Position numbers and translations under genes: made by a program
Shown here: piece by piece, positions 35,031-43,062 of the stretch
Position numbering within the stretch: position 1 is the stretch's first letter
Layout of the letters: every line of letters begins with the position of its first letter
Notes under the pieces: model-generated
Database searches by the model: none
The model's input: the letters and a program-made list of their open reading frames with translations, nothing else
Told to the model about the DNA's origin: nothing
NCBI RefSeq assembly: GCF_003641205.1
Contig: NZ_CP032762.1
Location: 2,170,001-2,234,000, forward strand
DNA length: 64,000 nucleotides
Direction of reading: 5' to 3'
Source: Rhodococcus sp. P1Y
GTDB lineage: Bacteria; Actinomycetota; Actinomycetes; Mycobacteriales; Mycobacteriaceae

Positions 35031-36362
35031 TCACGCCGCCCAGCCCAACTCCAGGACCAGATCGTCCTCGACGAACGAGGGGTACCTCCTCGCCACCGGC
35101 ATCCTCGGCGCCTCCGAGGTGTAACCGTGGCCGGTCGGGGTCTCGAAGTCGTAGATGTGAACGACTCCCGCCTTCTTCGGCCGTGGCTCGGACTTCCACC
35201 CCTCCGCTTCCTTGGCCTGATTGCACGCGGCACACAATCCCGCCCCGTTGTGGGCGCTGGTCTCTCCGCCGCGTGCATGGGGGAGGATGTGGTCACGGTG
35301 GCGAATCGGTGCGTCGCACCACGGTGTCCGGCAGCTCCGGTCTCGCACATCGATCAGTCGAGCCAGGCCGGTAGGGAAGTGCCGTGACTTCGATTCCATC
35401 GCGGTCAACGCTCCTGAGTCGGGATTCGCATACAACCTGCGCAATGTCAGGGTGGTGACGTCTTTCTTGCCGTTCGAGTTTGTGCAGGCCTCGCTGACGA
35501 GATGCCGAGCTATCGCTGCCGGAATGTCGCCGTAGCCGTCGAGGTGTGCCGACTTGGTGCCTGCACCGAGCAGTGTTTCGTCGGAGATCACCAGGTTTAC
35601 GGCTACCGGTGCTCCGGCAGTCGCAGTGGCAGCGCCCGTGATGCGCTCGTACGCGAGGTCGGCCATGATTTGATCGCGGGTGCGTGGTTCGTCGCCGACA
35701 CCCGCGATGGAGTCGGCATCGCGGCGCAGCGTCGCCCACATGCTGAGGACTCGGTCCATCGAGGTCAGAGTGCTGAACTCACCCATGCAGTCGGGAAGTG
35801 GCCGACTGCCGGTGCGTCGTTCACGGAACGCTTTTGCTCTCTTCTCGACGACCGCGGACGCATCGAGTTCGGCTGCCAACGCGCGAGCTGTCGCTTCGAT
35901 AGCGTTGTCGCCCTTGTTCTTCAGGACCGAGGGATCGGAGCACATGCGCTTGTCTATCTCGCGTCGGTCATCGGCGGTCAGGCAGTCCGTCTCGCGGACA
36001 AGAATCGACGCGCGCCATTCGTTGAGATCACCGGCTAGCAATCTGGCGTGCGTGTGAGGCATCTCGTGAACCAGCGCGCGTGCAAGCCTCAGGTATCGGC
36101 CGCCCTTGTTCGGTGATTCTCGTCGAGCGAGTCCGATCTGGGAAGCAACTCCGGTGCGCCATGCGGATTTTGGTTTGCCCATTGCCTTGCGTTCGGCGGA
36201 GGTCATTGTCGCGACCGCGTCACTGGCGGATGCCTGGAGGGCTGCAGACGCGGATTTGACCGTTTCCAACGCCTCGATCAGATCGATCGCGCTCCTCGTA
36301 TCGGGCACTTCGGTGATGTGTTGCAGGCGCGCTACGAACTCCAGTACCTCTGATGCTTCCAC
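35031..36362 (-). CDS. DUF222 and HNH endonuclease domain protein
   Basis: A 443-residue member of the actinobacterial 13E12-type family. Residues about 1-310 are the DUF222 helical region. The HNH nuclease is near the C-terminus: RDRSCRTPWCDAPIRHRDHI, HARGGETSAHNGAGLCAACN, with four zinc cysteines and the catalytic DH. The end (TPTGHGYTSEAP) is also typical of the family. Such genes occur in many copies per genome and are suspected of mobility or of roles in DNA processing. No terminal repeats or target duplication were found around it. The start is ATG 36362. Confidence 0.87.
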   Translation of the reverse strand: MEASEVLEFVARLQHITEVPDTRSAIDLIEALETVKSASAALQASASDAVATMTSAERKAMGKPKSAWRTGVASQIGLARRESPNKGGRYLRLARALVHEMPHTHARLLAGDLNEWRASILVRETDCLTADDRREIDKRMCSDPSVLKNKGDNAIEATARALAAELDASAVVEKRAKAFRERRTGSRPLPDCMGEFSTLTSMDRVLSMWATLRRDADSIAGVGDEPRTRDQIMADLAYERITGAATATAGAPVAVNLVISDETLLGAGTKSAHLDGYGDIPAAIARHLVSEACTNSNGKKDVTTLTLRRLYANPDSGALTAMESKSRHFPTGLARLIDVRDRSCRTPWCDAPIRHRDHILPHARGGETSAHNGAGLCAACNQAKEAEGWKSEPRPKKAGVVHIYDFETPTGHGYTSEAPRMPVARRYPSFVEDDLVLELGWAA

Positions 36363-36482
36363 GAGACCCCCCAGTCATCGAACGTGTGTTCGACAATAAC
36401 AATACCGACGACTCGGCGCAACCCCTGATCGACTCGGCCTCAAAGTTCCCGCGACGGATTGCGTCCCACTGCTCCTAGCGGA

Positions 36483-36497
36483 TCTGCTTCGAGCAGA
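36483..36497. promoter_or_regulatory. PopR-type operator upstream of the clpP pair
   Basis: TCTGCT-TCG-AGCAGA, a perfect palindrome ending 41 bp before the first clpP ATG. The same half-sites with a 3-nt spacer occur 42 bp before the XRE regulator's start (38146-38160). It closely matches the TCTGCC-N3-GGCAGA form that I recall for Streptomyces PopR sites. Confidence 0.8.
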
Positions 36498-36538
36498 TTT
36501 ATTGGTACACAGTCGGATTCGTAGCGCAGAGTGGTTCC

Positions 36539-37147
36539 ATGACCGATTCGACGCCACGCATGTTCTCGTCCGACATTCGCCACCAACTGCTTCGTCATCG
36601 CGTCCTCGTGCTCGACGGCGCTCTCGACGACGACAACGGAACCGTTCTGACCACTCATCTTCTGACCCTTGCGGCGGAGAACTCGTCGGCCGACATCGCC
36701 CTGTGGATTCACTCGCCGGGCGGTTCGGTGCCTGCGATGCTCGCCATCCGAGACGTCATGCGTCTGATTCCGTGCGACGTCTCCACGTTGGCGCTCGGGT
36801 TGGCATGCAGTGCAGGGCAATTCCTGCTCTCGTCCGGAGCTCGCGGTAAGCGCTTTGCGTTGCCGCATTCGAGGATTCTGATGCATCAGGGCTCCGCCGG
36901 CATCGGTGGATCGGCCGTCGAGGTGGAGGTGCAGGCGAACGACCTGCGGCACACCCGAGACACCGTACTCGGATTGATAGCCGACGACACGGGCCAATCA
37001 CGCGAGCGCATCTTCGAGGACTCGCTTCACGATCGATGGTTCACCGCCGACGCTGCCCGCGAGTACGGGTTCGTCGATGCGATCGTCGACTCGTTCGATC
37101 AGGTCATGCCCGCACGTCGGACAACCTTCGGAATGGCGGTGGCGTGA
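36539..37147 (+). CDS. clpP: ATP-dependent Clp protease proteolytic subunit, ClpP3-like
   Basis: A 202-residue ClpP-family serine protease. The full triad is present: S91 (GLACSAGQFLL), H116 (ILMHQG) and D165 (LHDRWFTADAAREYGFVDAI). The IHSPGG motif supports substrate binding. It is more divergent than housekeeping ClpP and is followed without a gap by a second clpP gene (the stop overlaps the next ATG by one base). The pair should form a mixed heptameric complex driven by a ClpX/ClpC unfoldase. A PopR-type palindrome lies 41 bp upstream. By analogy with Streptomyces clpP3-clpP4 this is a conditional back-up protease, normally silent while the main ClpP is active. Confidence 0.93.
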   Translation: MTDSTPRMFSSDIRHQLLRHRVLVLDGALDDDNGTVLTTHLLTLAAENSSADIALWIHSPGGSVPAMLAIRDVMRLIPCDVSTLALGLACSAGQFLLSSGARGKRFALPHSRILMHQGSAGIGGSAVEVEVQANDLRHTRDTVLGLIADDTGQSRERIFEDSLHDRWFTADAAREYGFVDAIVDSFDQVMPARRTTFGMAVA

Positions 37148-37734
37148 TGAGCTCGTACACCATTCCCAACGTCATCACCCGCGATTCGCGCGGGGAACGC
37201 GTCGTCGACGTCTACTCGCACCTGCTCAGCGAGCGCATCGTGTATCTCGGCACCGGTATCGACGCGGGTGTCGCGAACGCGCTAATCGCGCAGCTGCTCC
37301 ATCTGGAGGCTGATTCTCCCGACCAGGAGATCTCGATGTACATCAACTGCGAGGGAGGTGATACCGCAGCGATGCTCGCGGTGTACGACACCATGCAGTT
37401 CGTCGGCTCACCGGTCGCGACGACGTGTGTGGGTCAAGCGGTTGCAGCCGGAGCGGTGTTGCTCGCTGCCGGGGCACCGGGGCGTCGATCTGCTCTGACA
37501 CACAGTCGTGTGGTTCTGCATCAACCGGCTGCGCAGGGCCGCGGCACGATTCCCGACCTCATTCTCGCCGCCGATGAAGTGCTGCGGGTGCGGTCGGAGA
37601 TGGAAGCAATTCTGGCCAAGCACACCGGCCGCGACGCCGCGACACTGCGCCACGACACCGATCGCGATCTGGTGCTGACGGCGCCGGCCGCGCTCGCGTA
37701 CGGAATCGTCGACCAAGTACTCGAACGGCGTTAG
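37147..37734 (+). CDS. clpP: ClpP-like subunit lacking the catalytic serine, ClpP4-like
   Basis: A 195-residue ClpP-family protein, coupled to the previous gene. The scaffold is standard (SERIVYLGTGID, YINCEGGD, LTHSRVVLHQPAAQGRG), and the histidine (H125) and aspartate (D174) of the triad are in place. The nucleophile position reads GQAVAAGAVLL where active ClpPs have GQAASMGAFLL, so Ala 100 replaces the serine. It is therefore probably a non-catalytic partner, comparable in logic to cyanobacterial ClpR, contributing structure or unfoldase contacts to a mixed complex with the upstream subunit. Its stop codon overlaps an ancestral reverse-strand stop of the regulator gene. Confidence 0.93.
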   Translation: MSSYTIPNVITRDSRGERVVDVYSHLLSERIVYLGTGIDAGVANALIAQLLHLEADSPDQEISMYINCEGGDTAAMLAVYDTMQFVGSPVATTCVGQAVAAGAVLLAAGAPGRRSALTHSRVVLHQPAAQGRGTIPDLILAADEVLRVRSEMEAILAKHTGRDAATLRHDTDRDLVLTAPAALAYGIVDQVLERR

Positions 37735-37785
37735 GCGGCAAGCATCGTCACGCAGCCAGCACCATCACGCAGCCAGCATTGTCAC
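37731..37785 (-). repeat. 17-bp triplication at the 3' end of the PopR-like gene
   Basis: Read on the - strand, units 37785-37769, 37768-37752 and 37751-37735 are 17 nt long and differ from each other at about three positions. Each, in its own frame, encodes Val-x-x-Leu-Ala-Ala then a stop. The gene uses the first; the third overlaps the clpP stop and looks like the original gene end. Confidence 0.85.
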
Positions 37786-38103
37786 GCCACCACGTGTCAG
37801 GTCATGGTGCGCGAGACCGGCGATTTCGCCGATGGACGTTCCCAGGGCGCCGACGACGGCCGCGAGGATTTCGCTCGACGGATCCTTGTGGCCTCGTTCG
37901 ACCTCGGACAGGTACTGAGGCGAAATACCGGCGCGGGTTGCTGTGTCGTTCAGGGTTTCACCGCGATGCTGTCTACGCTCACGCAACCGATGTCCGACCA
38001 CCTCTCGCCACAGCGGCTCGACAGTTGGCGATTCGGCTGCTCGAGTTACGGCTGCTCGAGGTTCGACTGCTCGGCGCGATTCGATGCTGATGACCTGACC
38101 CAT
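37765..38103 (-). CDS. popR: XRE-family regulator resembling PopR/ClgR
   Basis: A 112-residue protein from ATG 38103 (AGGGT upstream); a longer start at 38196 would run into PPK2. Residues about 40-100 are an XRE helix-turn-helix, VGHRLRERRQHRGETLNDTATRAGISPQYLSEVERGHKDPSSEILAAV, the PopR/ClgR type that activates clp genes. The protein ends MLAA; terminal alanines are required for ClpP-dependent degradation of Streptomyces PopR. The palindrome TCTGCT-CAG-AGCAGA lies 42 bp upstream and again before the clpP pair. Inferred role: when main ClpP fails, the regulator accumulates and switches on this clpP pair. The name rests on motif, operator and context, not on an alignment. Confidence 0.82.
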   Translation of the reverse strand: MGQVISIESRRAVEPRAAVTRAAESPTVEPLWREVVGHRLRERRQHRGETLNDTATRAGISPQYLSEVERGHKDPSSEILAAVVGALGTSIGEIAGLAHHDLTRGGVTMLAA

Positions 38104-38145
38104 GTTTCGAACCCTAGTCCGACTCCGCGGGTCGGCCAGGGCGAT

Positions 38146-38160
38146 TCTGCTCAGAGCAGA
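38146..38160. promoter_or_regulatory. PopR-type operator upstream of its own gene
   Basis: TCTGCT-CAG-AGCAGA, identical half-sites and spacing to 36483-36497, ending 42 bp before the regulator ATG. It lies between the PPK2 stop and the regulator gene, indicating autoregulation. Confidence 0.78.
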
Positions 38161-38165
38161 GCCGC

Positions 38166-38987
38166 CTACTTCAGCGCGAAGGCTTTCGGAATCCATGACT
38201 GAGAGTCGAGCGGAGGCCGCGAATATGGACGTTTCTGACGCGGCGGCAGGTCGATCTCGGGGTGTTCGATCGTGGCGTACGGGACGAGGGAGAGGAGGTG
38301 GCTGATGACGTTGAGGCGCGCTGCCTTCTTGTTGTCTGCGTCGACAACGTGCCAGGGTGCCTCGGGGATATCGGTGCGCTCGAACATGTAGTCCTTAGCT
38401 TCCGCGTAGTCGACCCAGCGGGCACGCGCTTCCAAGTCCATCGGGCTGAGTTTCCACCGCTTGGTCGGATTGTTCATTCGCGACGTGAACCTCTTCTCCT
38501 GCTCGTCGTCGCTGAGTGAGAGCCAGTACTTGATTAGGATTATGCCGTCGCGTACCAGTGCGCGCTCGATGTCCGGGCACGTGCGGAAGAACTCGTCGTA
38601 CTGCTCGTCGGTACAGAAGCCCATGACTTTTTCGACGCCTGCGCGGTTGTACCAGCTGCGATCGAAGAGCACGATTTCACCCTCGGCGGGGAGCTGGGCC
38701 ACGTACCGCTGGAAGTACCACTGCGATTTTTCTTTGTCCGACGGCGTACCCAGCGCAACGACGCGCGCATACCGAGCGTTGAGCCGTTCGACGATCCGCT
38801 TGATGGTGCCGCCTTTGCCTGCGGTGTCGCGGCCTTCGAAGATGACCATAACGCGAAGACCCTCGCGGATGACCCACTCCTGCATACGAACAAGCTCCCT
38901 CTGGAGGCGAGCCAGCTCCGTCTCGTACTCGTTTTTCGTCAGAACAGTGGTGTACGACTCGACCTTCTTTACCTTCTTCTTCCCCAT
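38166..38987 (-). CDS. ppk2: Polyphosphate kinase 2 family protein
   Basis: A 273-residue PPK2-family kinase. The Walker A motif is GRDTAGKGGTIKRI, the lid region RYVAQLPAEGEIVLFDRSWYNRAGVE contains Walker B, and KYWLSLSDDEQEKRF and PTKRWKLSPMDLEAR follow as in class I members. Length fits single-domain PPK2, which uses polyphosphate to phosphorylate nucleoside diphosphates (or AMP). It acts in the cytosol in nucleotide and energy balance. Whether ADP or GDP is preferred cannot be read from sequence. It lies upstream of the PopR-like gene on the same strand with a 62-bp gap holding an operator, so the two are probably separately controlled. Confidence 0.93.
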   Translation of the reverse strand: MGKKKVKKVESYTTVLTKNEYETELARLQRELVRMQEWVIREGLRVMVIFEGRDTAGKGGTIKRIVERLNARYARVVALGTPSDKEKSQWYFQRYVAQLPAEGEIVLFDRSWYNRAGVEKVMGFCTDEQYDEFFRTCPDIERALVRDGIILIKYWLSLSDDEQEKRFTSRMNNPTKRWKLSPMDLEARARWVDYAEAKDYMFERTDIPEAPWHVVDADNKKAARLNVISHLLSLVPYATIEHPEIDLPPRQKRPYSRPPLDSQSWIPKAFALK

Positions 38988-39020
38988 TGCAGCAGAGTAG
39001 GCGCCTCACGGACTCCGCGG

Positions 39021-39584
39021 TCAGGTTCTCGCGGCATCGATGTCGTCGATCCGCGACAGCAACTTGGTCGTCGTACTCCAACTGCGGATGGTCATCGACT
39101 TGTAGAGGGGAGACTCGATAATTGCGCTCAGTCGGCTCTTCGTTCGCAGCGCGGTTACCCGACGCGAATAGATGACGCCGTCGCCCGGCCACACCGCGTC
39201 GACCCCCTCGCGAGGGTTGAACACTGCCATCGCCTCGTCGACGCCAATGCCCATCATGAAGATGGCATCACTGTGGTATTTGTCGGGTTCGTCGCCGAAA
39301 CCCTCGGGCTTGTTCGTCTCGACGGCACGAAGCTGCGCGGCGGACAATACAAGAACCTTGATGATCGAACTGTCCAGGTCGAACCGGGTAGGAAGACCGT
39401 CCTCGACGAGTTCTCGGATCGCATCTGCACCGTGATCGGAAGTCAGCAGGGCATTGCCGCTCTGAATGTACGTAGCAACGTCTTCGAACCCGAGGTCACC
39501 GAGAAAGCCGCGAAGTTCGGCCATCGGGATCTTGTTCTTCCCACCGACATTGATGCCGCGCAGCAGGAGCACGTAGGCCGTCAT
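39021..39584 (-). CDS. DUF1697 family protein
   Basis: A 187-residue protein with the DUF1697 opening YVLLLRGINVGGKNKIPMAELRGFLGDLGFEDVATYIQSGN and the later TALRTKSRLSAIIESPLYKSMTIRSWSTTTKLL. The family is widespread in Actinobacteria and consists of two ferredoxin-like domains; no biochemical role is established. The gene stands alone between PPK2 and tRNA-Arg on the same strand. Nothing in the surroundings suggests a function. Confidence 0.9.
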   Translation of the reverse strand: MTAYVLLLRGINVGGKNKIPMAELRGFLGDLGFEDVATYIQSGNALLTSDHGADAIRELVEDGLPTRFDLDSSIIKVLVLSAAQLRAVETNKPEGFGDEPDKYHSDAIFMMGIGVDEAMAVFNPREGVDAVWPGDGVIYSRRVTALRTKSRLSAIIESPLYKSMTIRSWSTTTKLLSRIDDIDAART

Positions 39585-39608
39585 GTCAGCGAATTCTACG
39601 GCGGCTGG

Positions 39609-39684
39609 TGGTGCCCTCGGCAGGATTCGAACCTGCGACCTACCCTTTAGGAGAGGGTTGCTCTATCCCCTGAGCTACGAAGGC
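39609..39684 (-). tRNA. tRNA-Arg (anticodon CCU)
   Basis: On the - strand from 39684 the acceptor arm GCCTTCG pairs with CGAGGGC, including one wobble pair. The D arm, a 5-bp anticodon stem ACCCT/AGGGT with loop CTCCTAA, and the T arm with GGTTCGAATCC are all present. The anticodon CCU reads arginine AGG. The mature 3' CCA appears to be encoded (39611-39609). It reads Arg AGG, a rare codon at this GC content. Confidence 0.95.
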
Positions 39685-39717
39685 GTGTAGTGCACGGATG
39701 AGTGTACCGGTGTGGCA

Positions 39718-42174
39718 TCAGTCCGCTGCAATAGCGTCGACGATCGTCGACCTCGACGCGTGCAGAGCGGGTGGGAGCGACCCGACCAGGGCGAGGACCA
39801 GTGCGACGAGCCCGAAGAGCAGGATCGACGGGCTCACGGAGTAGTCGATCGTTATCCCTGTGCTCGCCCCGAGAATGAGGGTGCTCAGGTACTGCAAGGC
39901 ACCTCCGATCGCCAGGCCCAGTACGCCGCCGACGACGCCGACCGCCAGGGCCTCGCTGAGCACCATCCTGCCGAGGGTTCCGCGGCTCGCGCCCATCGCT
40001 CGAAGCACGCCGAGTTCTCGTCGTCGTTCCAGAACCGACAGCATCAGTGTGTTCAACAATGCGACCGCAGCGACGACAGCCACGATCCATTGCAGCGCAA
40101 CGGCGAGAGCACCGGCTTGCGCAATCGATCCGCTCGCGCCGTCGAGAGCCTGCTGACCGGAATACACGTAGACCTCGGGCGGAAGCTCCTCGTCCAGGGT
40201 TGCCTGGACGGCGTCGTCGTCGACGGTGACCTCCAGATAGGTCGCTCCAGGTCTATCGAACCAATCCTGCATCGACGCGACCGAGATGGCCATCGTTCCG
40301 CCCGCTGCGTTGAGGTAGTCGACCACCGCGAGCACCTTCACCGGTCGAATGCCGGTCGGGGTGGGTAGTTCTATCGTGCTTCCCGCCGAAACACCCAGCG
40401 CCAGGCCGAGACTCCGGGACACTGCAACGCCGTCCCCCCGCAGGACGGCGGCCTTGACCGCGTCGTCGAGGACGGACAAAGTCACGGCGTTACTGCCCTC
40501 GGCGACGCCTTGGATCGCGACGAGTTCGTCGCCCAAATCGGCGTAGGCCCACTGACCCTCGACCACGTCGGTGACGCCCGGGGTATCGCGAACCCTCTGT
40601 ACGACAGAAGGATCGAGGGTGGCTCCGGCAGGCACGGCGTCGCTGGAGGTCAACGCGACGTACACGTCGGTGCGGTTGAGCGACGCCAGCGACGTCGTTG
40701 CCGATCGCGTGAGGTTGTTCAAGGCGCCGGAGACGCCGACGATGACGGCGACGGCGATGACGATCGTCATGACGGTCGCCCAGATCCGGCCGGGTGCGCG
40801 TTCGATGGTGGCTGTTGCGAGTCGGCCGGCGGCGCCCCACCTCAGCGGGATAGCGCCTGCGAGTCCGACGATCACGCGCGTACCTCCCACGCACAGGGCG
40901 ACGACACCGACCAGGAAGAGCGCACCTGCTGCTAGTGCGGCCTGTCCGTCGACGGTCACTGCGAGCAGGACGGAACCGGCGATGGCGCCGGCGCCGAGGA
41001 CTGCCGCGGTCGACGCGAACGCCCCCGATGGTCCGGCGGTGGTCTCCGATCCACCGACGGCCAGGGCCTCGACCGGCGAAATTCGGTAAACCTGAACTGC
41101 GGCGAGCGCCGACGCCGCGACACAGGCAAGAACGCACATGACGATTGCGGAAGGAATGGCGTAACCCGGAAGCGAGTACTCGAGTTCGGCGTCGAGCGAC
41201 TCGACCAGGAAGGGTGGCAGACTCCCGATCGCGTAGCGGCCCATGACGATCCCGAGCGGCACCCCGACGAGGCCGGCGACAAGTCCGATCAACGCCGCTT
41301 CGGCCAACAGATCACGGACGATGGTGCCCCGCTTACCTCCGATGGATCGCAGCACCGAGATGGTCGGTCGTCGTTTCGCGATGGCCATGTTCATGACGTT
41401 GAATACGAGGAACCCGGCGACGACGAACGCAATGAGCGAGACCATCAGCGTCGAGTTTCGCGTCAGGCTGATGACTGTGTCGGCGCGGTCTGCTCGAAAG
41501 TCCGGGCTCATCACGGCAACTCGCCCGTCTACCGCTGCCCTGACCGAGTCCGCGGCGTCACCGAGGACGAAGACGGAATCGAGTTGGCCTGCACGATCGG
41601 TGAGAGCCTGGGCGACCGGCAGCGGTGCGACGATGAAGTTGCCGCCACCGATTCGCTGCGATCCTTCGCCGGTGACGACTCCGACCGCCGTGAGGGAAGT
41701 TCCGCCCAGCTCGAAGGTCTGGCCTGTGGAGTATCCGGTATCCGGGCCGACGAGGACGGCTCCTGGACGCGCAAGATCGGTGATCGAGCCCGAGACCGCG
41801 CTGGTCAGATCGGACTCGAGCGCGGTGATGGAGGCGTCGACTCCGACCACGGTCAGCGGTCCGTCGTCGGTGACGATCTCGCTGCGCAGCAACGGAACTG
41901 CTGCGTCCACTCCAGGCGCAGCGCGTATGACGTCGAGTTCGGTTGCGGCGAAACCGGTGCCGGTAACGCCGACGATTTCCAGGTCGGCATTGCCTGCGAT
42001 CGAGACAGCGAGCTTTTCGACCGACCCGGTGAGCGATCCGTACGTTCCGAGGACGGCCACCAGAAGCGCAGCTGCGACGGCGACGACACCCGTCGAGACG
42101 AGTGACCGAACCCAGTGCGCACGCAGATCTCGCAGCCCGAGGACGCGAAATCGGCTGAACGCGGTTCGGATCAA
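39718..42174 (-). CDS. ABC transporter permease, MacB/FtsX-like with two repeats
   Basis: An 818-residue protein with a duplicated FtsX-type permease layout: an N-terminal helix, an extracytoplasmic domain of about 200 residues and three helices, then the same again. ISVLRSIGGKRGTIVRDLL and RELGVLRAMGASRGTLGRMVLSE are the two cytoplasmic coupling helices. Such large permeases occur in actinobacterial exporters of lipids, peptides or proteins. The start is TTG 42174, overlapping the ATPase stop (TTGA), so translation is coupled. The substrate is unknown. A tRNA gene lies just beyond its end with no visible terminator in between. Confidence 0.9.
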   Translation of the reverse strand: MIRTAFSRFRVLGLRDLRAHWVRSLVSTGVVAVAAALLVAVLGTYGSLTGSVEKLAVSIAGNADLEIVGVTGTGFAATELDVIRAAPGVDAAVPLLRSEIVTDDGPLTVVGVDASITALESDLTSAVSGSITDLARPGAVLVGPDTGYSTGQTFELGGTSLTAVGVVTGEGSQRIGGGNFIVAPLPVAQALTDRAGQLDSVFVLGDAADSVRAAVDGRVAVMSPDFRADRADTVISLTRNSTLMVSLIAFVVAGFLVFNVMNMAIAKRRPTISVLRSIGGKRGTIVRDLLAEAALIGLVAGLVGVPLGIVMGRYAIGSLPPFLVESLDAELEYSLPGYAIPSAIVMCVLACVAASALAAVQVYRISPVEALAVGGSETTAGPSGAFASTAAVLGAGAIAGSVLLAVTVDGQAALAAGALFLVGVVALCVGGTRVIVGLAGAIPLRWGAAGRLATATIERAPGRIWATVMTIVIAVAVIVGVSGALNNLTRSATTSLASLNRTDVYVALTSSDAVPAGATLDPSVVQRVRDTPGVTDVVEGQWAYADLGDELVAIQGVAEGSNAVTLSVLDDAVKAAVLRGDGVAVSRSLGLALGVSAGSTIELPTPTGIRPVKVLAVVDYLNAAGGTMAISVASMQDWFDRPGATYLEVTVDDDAVQATLDEELPPEVYVYSGQQALDGASGSIAQAGALAVALQWIVAVVAAVALLNTLMLSVLERRRELGVLRAMGASRGTLGRMVLSEALAVGVVGGVLGLAIGGALQYLSTLILGASTGITIDYSVSPSILLFGLVALVLALVGSLPPALHASRSTIVDAIAAD

Positions 42175-42884
42175 AGCCCCGTTCCTGACAGGACGTCGGT
42201 ATCGATTCGTCCGTCGAGCATGGAGATCACGCGGTCTGTCGTCCGAGCGGCTTCCATGTCATGTGTCGCCATGACGACTGCCCTGGTTTCGCCGCTGTCG
42301 TGCGCGATGTCGGCGAGAATCTCCAGCACGGAGTGCGACGTCTTGGAGTCGAGGTTTCCGGTGGGCTCGTCGGCGATGATCAGAGCGGGGTTCATGACGA
42401 GGGCCCGAGCAATGGCAACACGCTGAATCTGGCCACCCGACAATTGAGCAGGGCGGTGTTCGGCGCGATCGGCCAATCCGACCAGATCGAGCAGGCGAAG
42501 CGCGTCGACTTTGGCTTTGGACATCGGGGTGCCGTCGAGCAGTTTGGGTACTGCGACGTTCTCCCACGCGGACATCGTCGGCAGCAGGTTGAAGAACTGG
42601 AAGACGAACCCGACGCGGTGGCGCCGGAAGTCGGACTGCTGGTTGTCGCTGAGCCCGGTGATGTCGACGCCGTCGAACAGAATCGACCCGGAATCGGGGA
42701 CGTCGAGAGCACCGAGCATGTGCAGAAGGGTGCTCTTGCCTGCCCCGGAGGGTGCGACGAGGGAGACGAATTGCCCGCCCGAAATCGTCAGGTTCACCCC
42801 GTCGAGCGCTCGCACGGGTAGTTCGCCGGTGGAATATTCCTTGACGACATCGTTGAGGTGCACGGTCAGTGCTGCGGTAGTCAT
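42171..42884 (-). CDS. ABC transporter ATP-binding protein, LolD/MacB type
   Basis: A 237-residue ATPase from ATG 42884 with AGGAGT upstream. It shows Walker A GAGKST, Q-loop region GFVFQFFNLLPTMSAWENVA, signature LSGGQIQRVAIARAL, Walker B LIIADEPTGNLD and the switch histidine ATHDME. The DEPTGNLD motif and overall length place it with LolD/MacB/FtsE-like ATPases that drive FtsX-type permeases by mechanotransmission. It pairs with the large permease encoded directly downstream. A strong hairpin precedes its ribosome binding site. Confidence 0.93.
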   Translation of the reverse strand: MTTAALTVHLNDVVKEYSTGELPVRALDGVNLTISGGQFVSLVAPSGAGKSTLLHMLGALDVPDSGSILFDGVDITGLSDNQQSDFRRHRVGFVFQFFNLLPTMSAWENVAVPKLLDGTPMSKAKVDALRLLDLVGLADRAEHRPAQLSGGQIQRVAIARALVMNPALIIADEPTGNLDSKTSHSVLEILADIAHDSGETRAVVMATHDMEAARTTDRVISMLDGRIDTDVLSGTGL

Positions 42885-42905
42885 TTCAGACTCCTGTTTA
42901 CCTGA

Positions 42906-42935
42906 AGAACCGCCCACACGAGTGTGGGCGGTTCT
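42906..42935 (-). terminator. 14-bp hairpin between pucR-type gene and ABC operon
   Basis: AGAACCGCCCACAC (42906-42919) is the exact reverse complement of 42922-42935, leaving a very tight loop. On the - strand it lies after the PucR-type gene and 22 bp before the ATPase start. A TTCTTC tract follows. It may terminate the regulator's transcript or act as a leader element for the transporter. Confidence 0.65.
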
Positions 42936-43062
42936 CACAGCGACAGCGTCCGCCAGTGCGCCTCTCGGCAAGTGGCCGCTCGAAGCGGCAAATGTGTTGG
43001 TACCCGGGGCATGGATCGAACACTGTCGACGGGTGTAACTAGTACCTCGAACGAATAATTCC

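Noticed and set aside
35031..36362. DUF222-HNH gene as an insertion element
   Set aside because: No inverted ends, target duplication or transposase; it fits a common chromosomal actinobacterial family.
38104..38196. Longer N-terminus for the PopR-like regulator starting at 38196
   Set aside because: It would overlap the end of the PPK2 gene and place the operator inside coding sequence; ATG 38103 has a better ribosome binding site.
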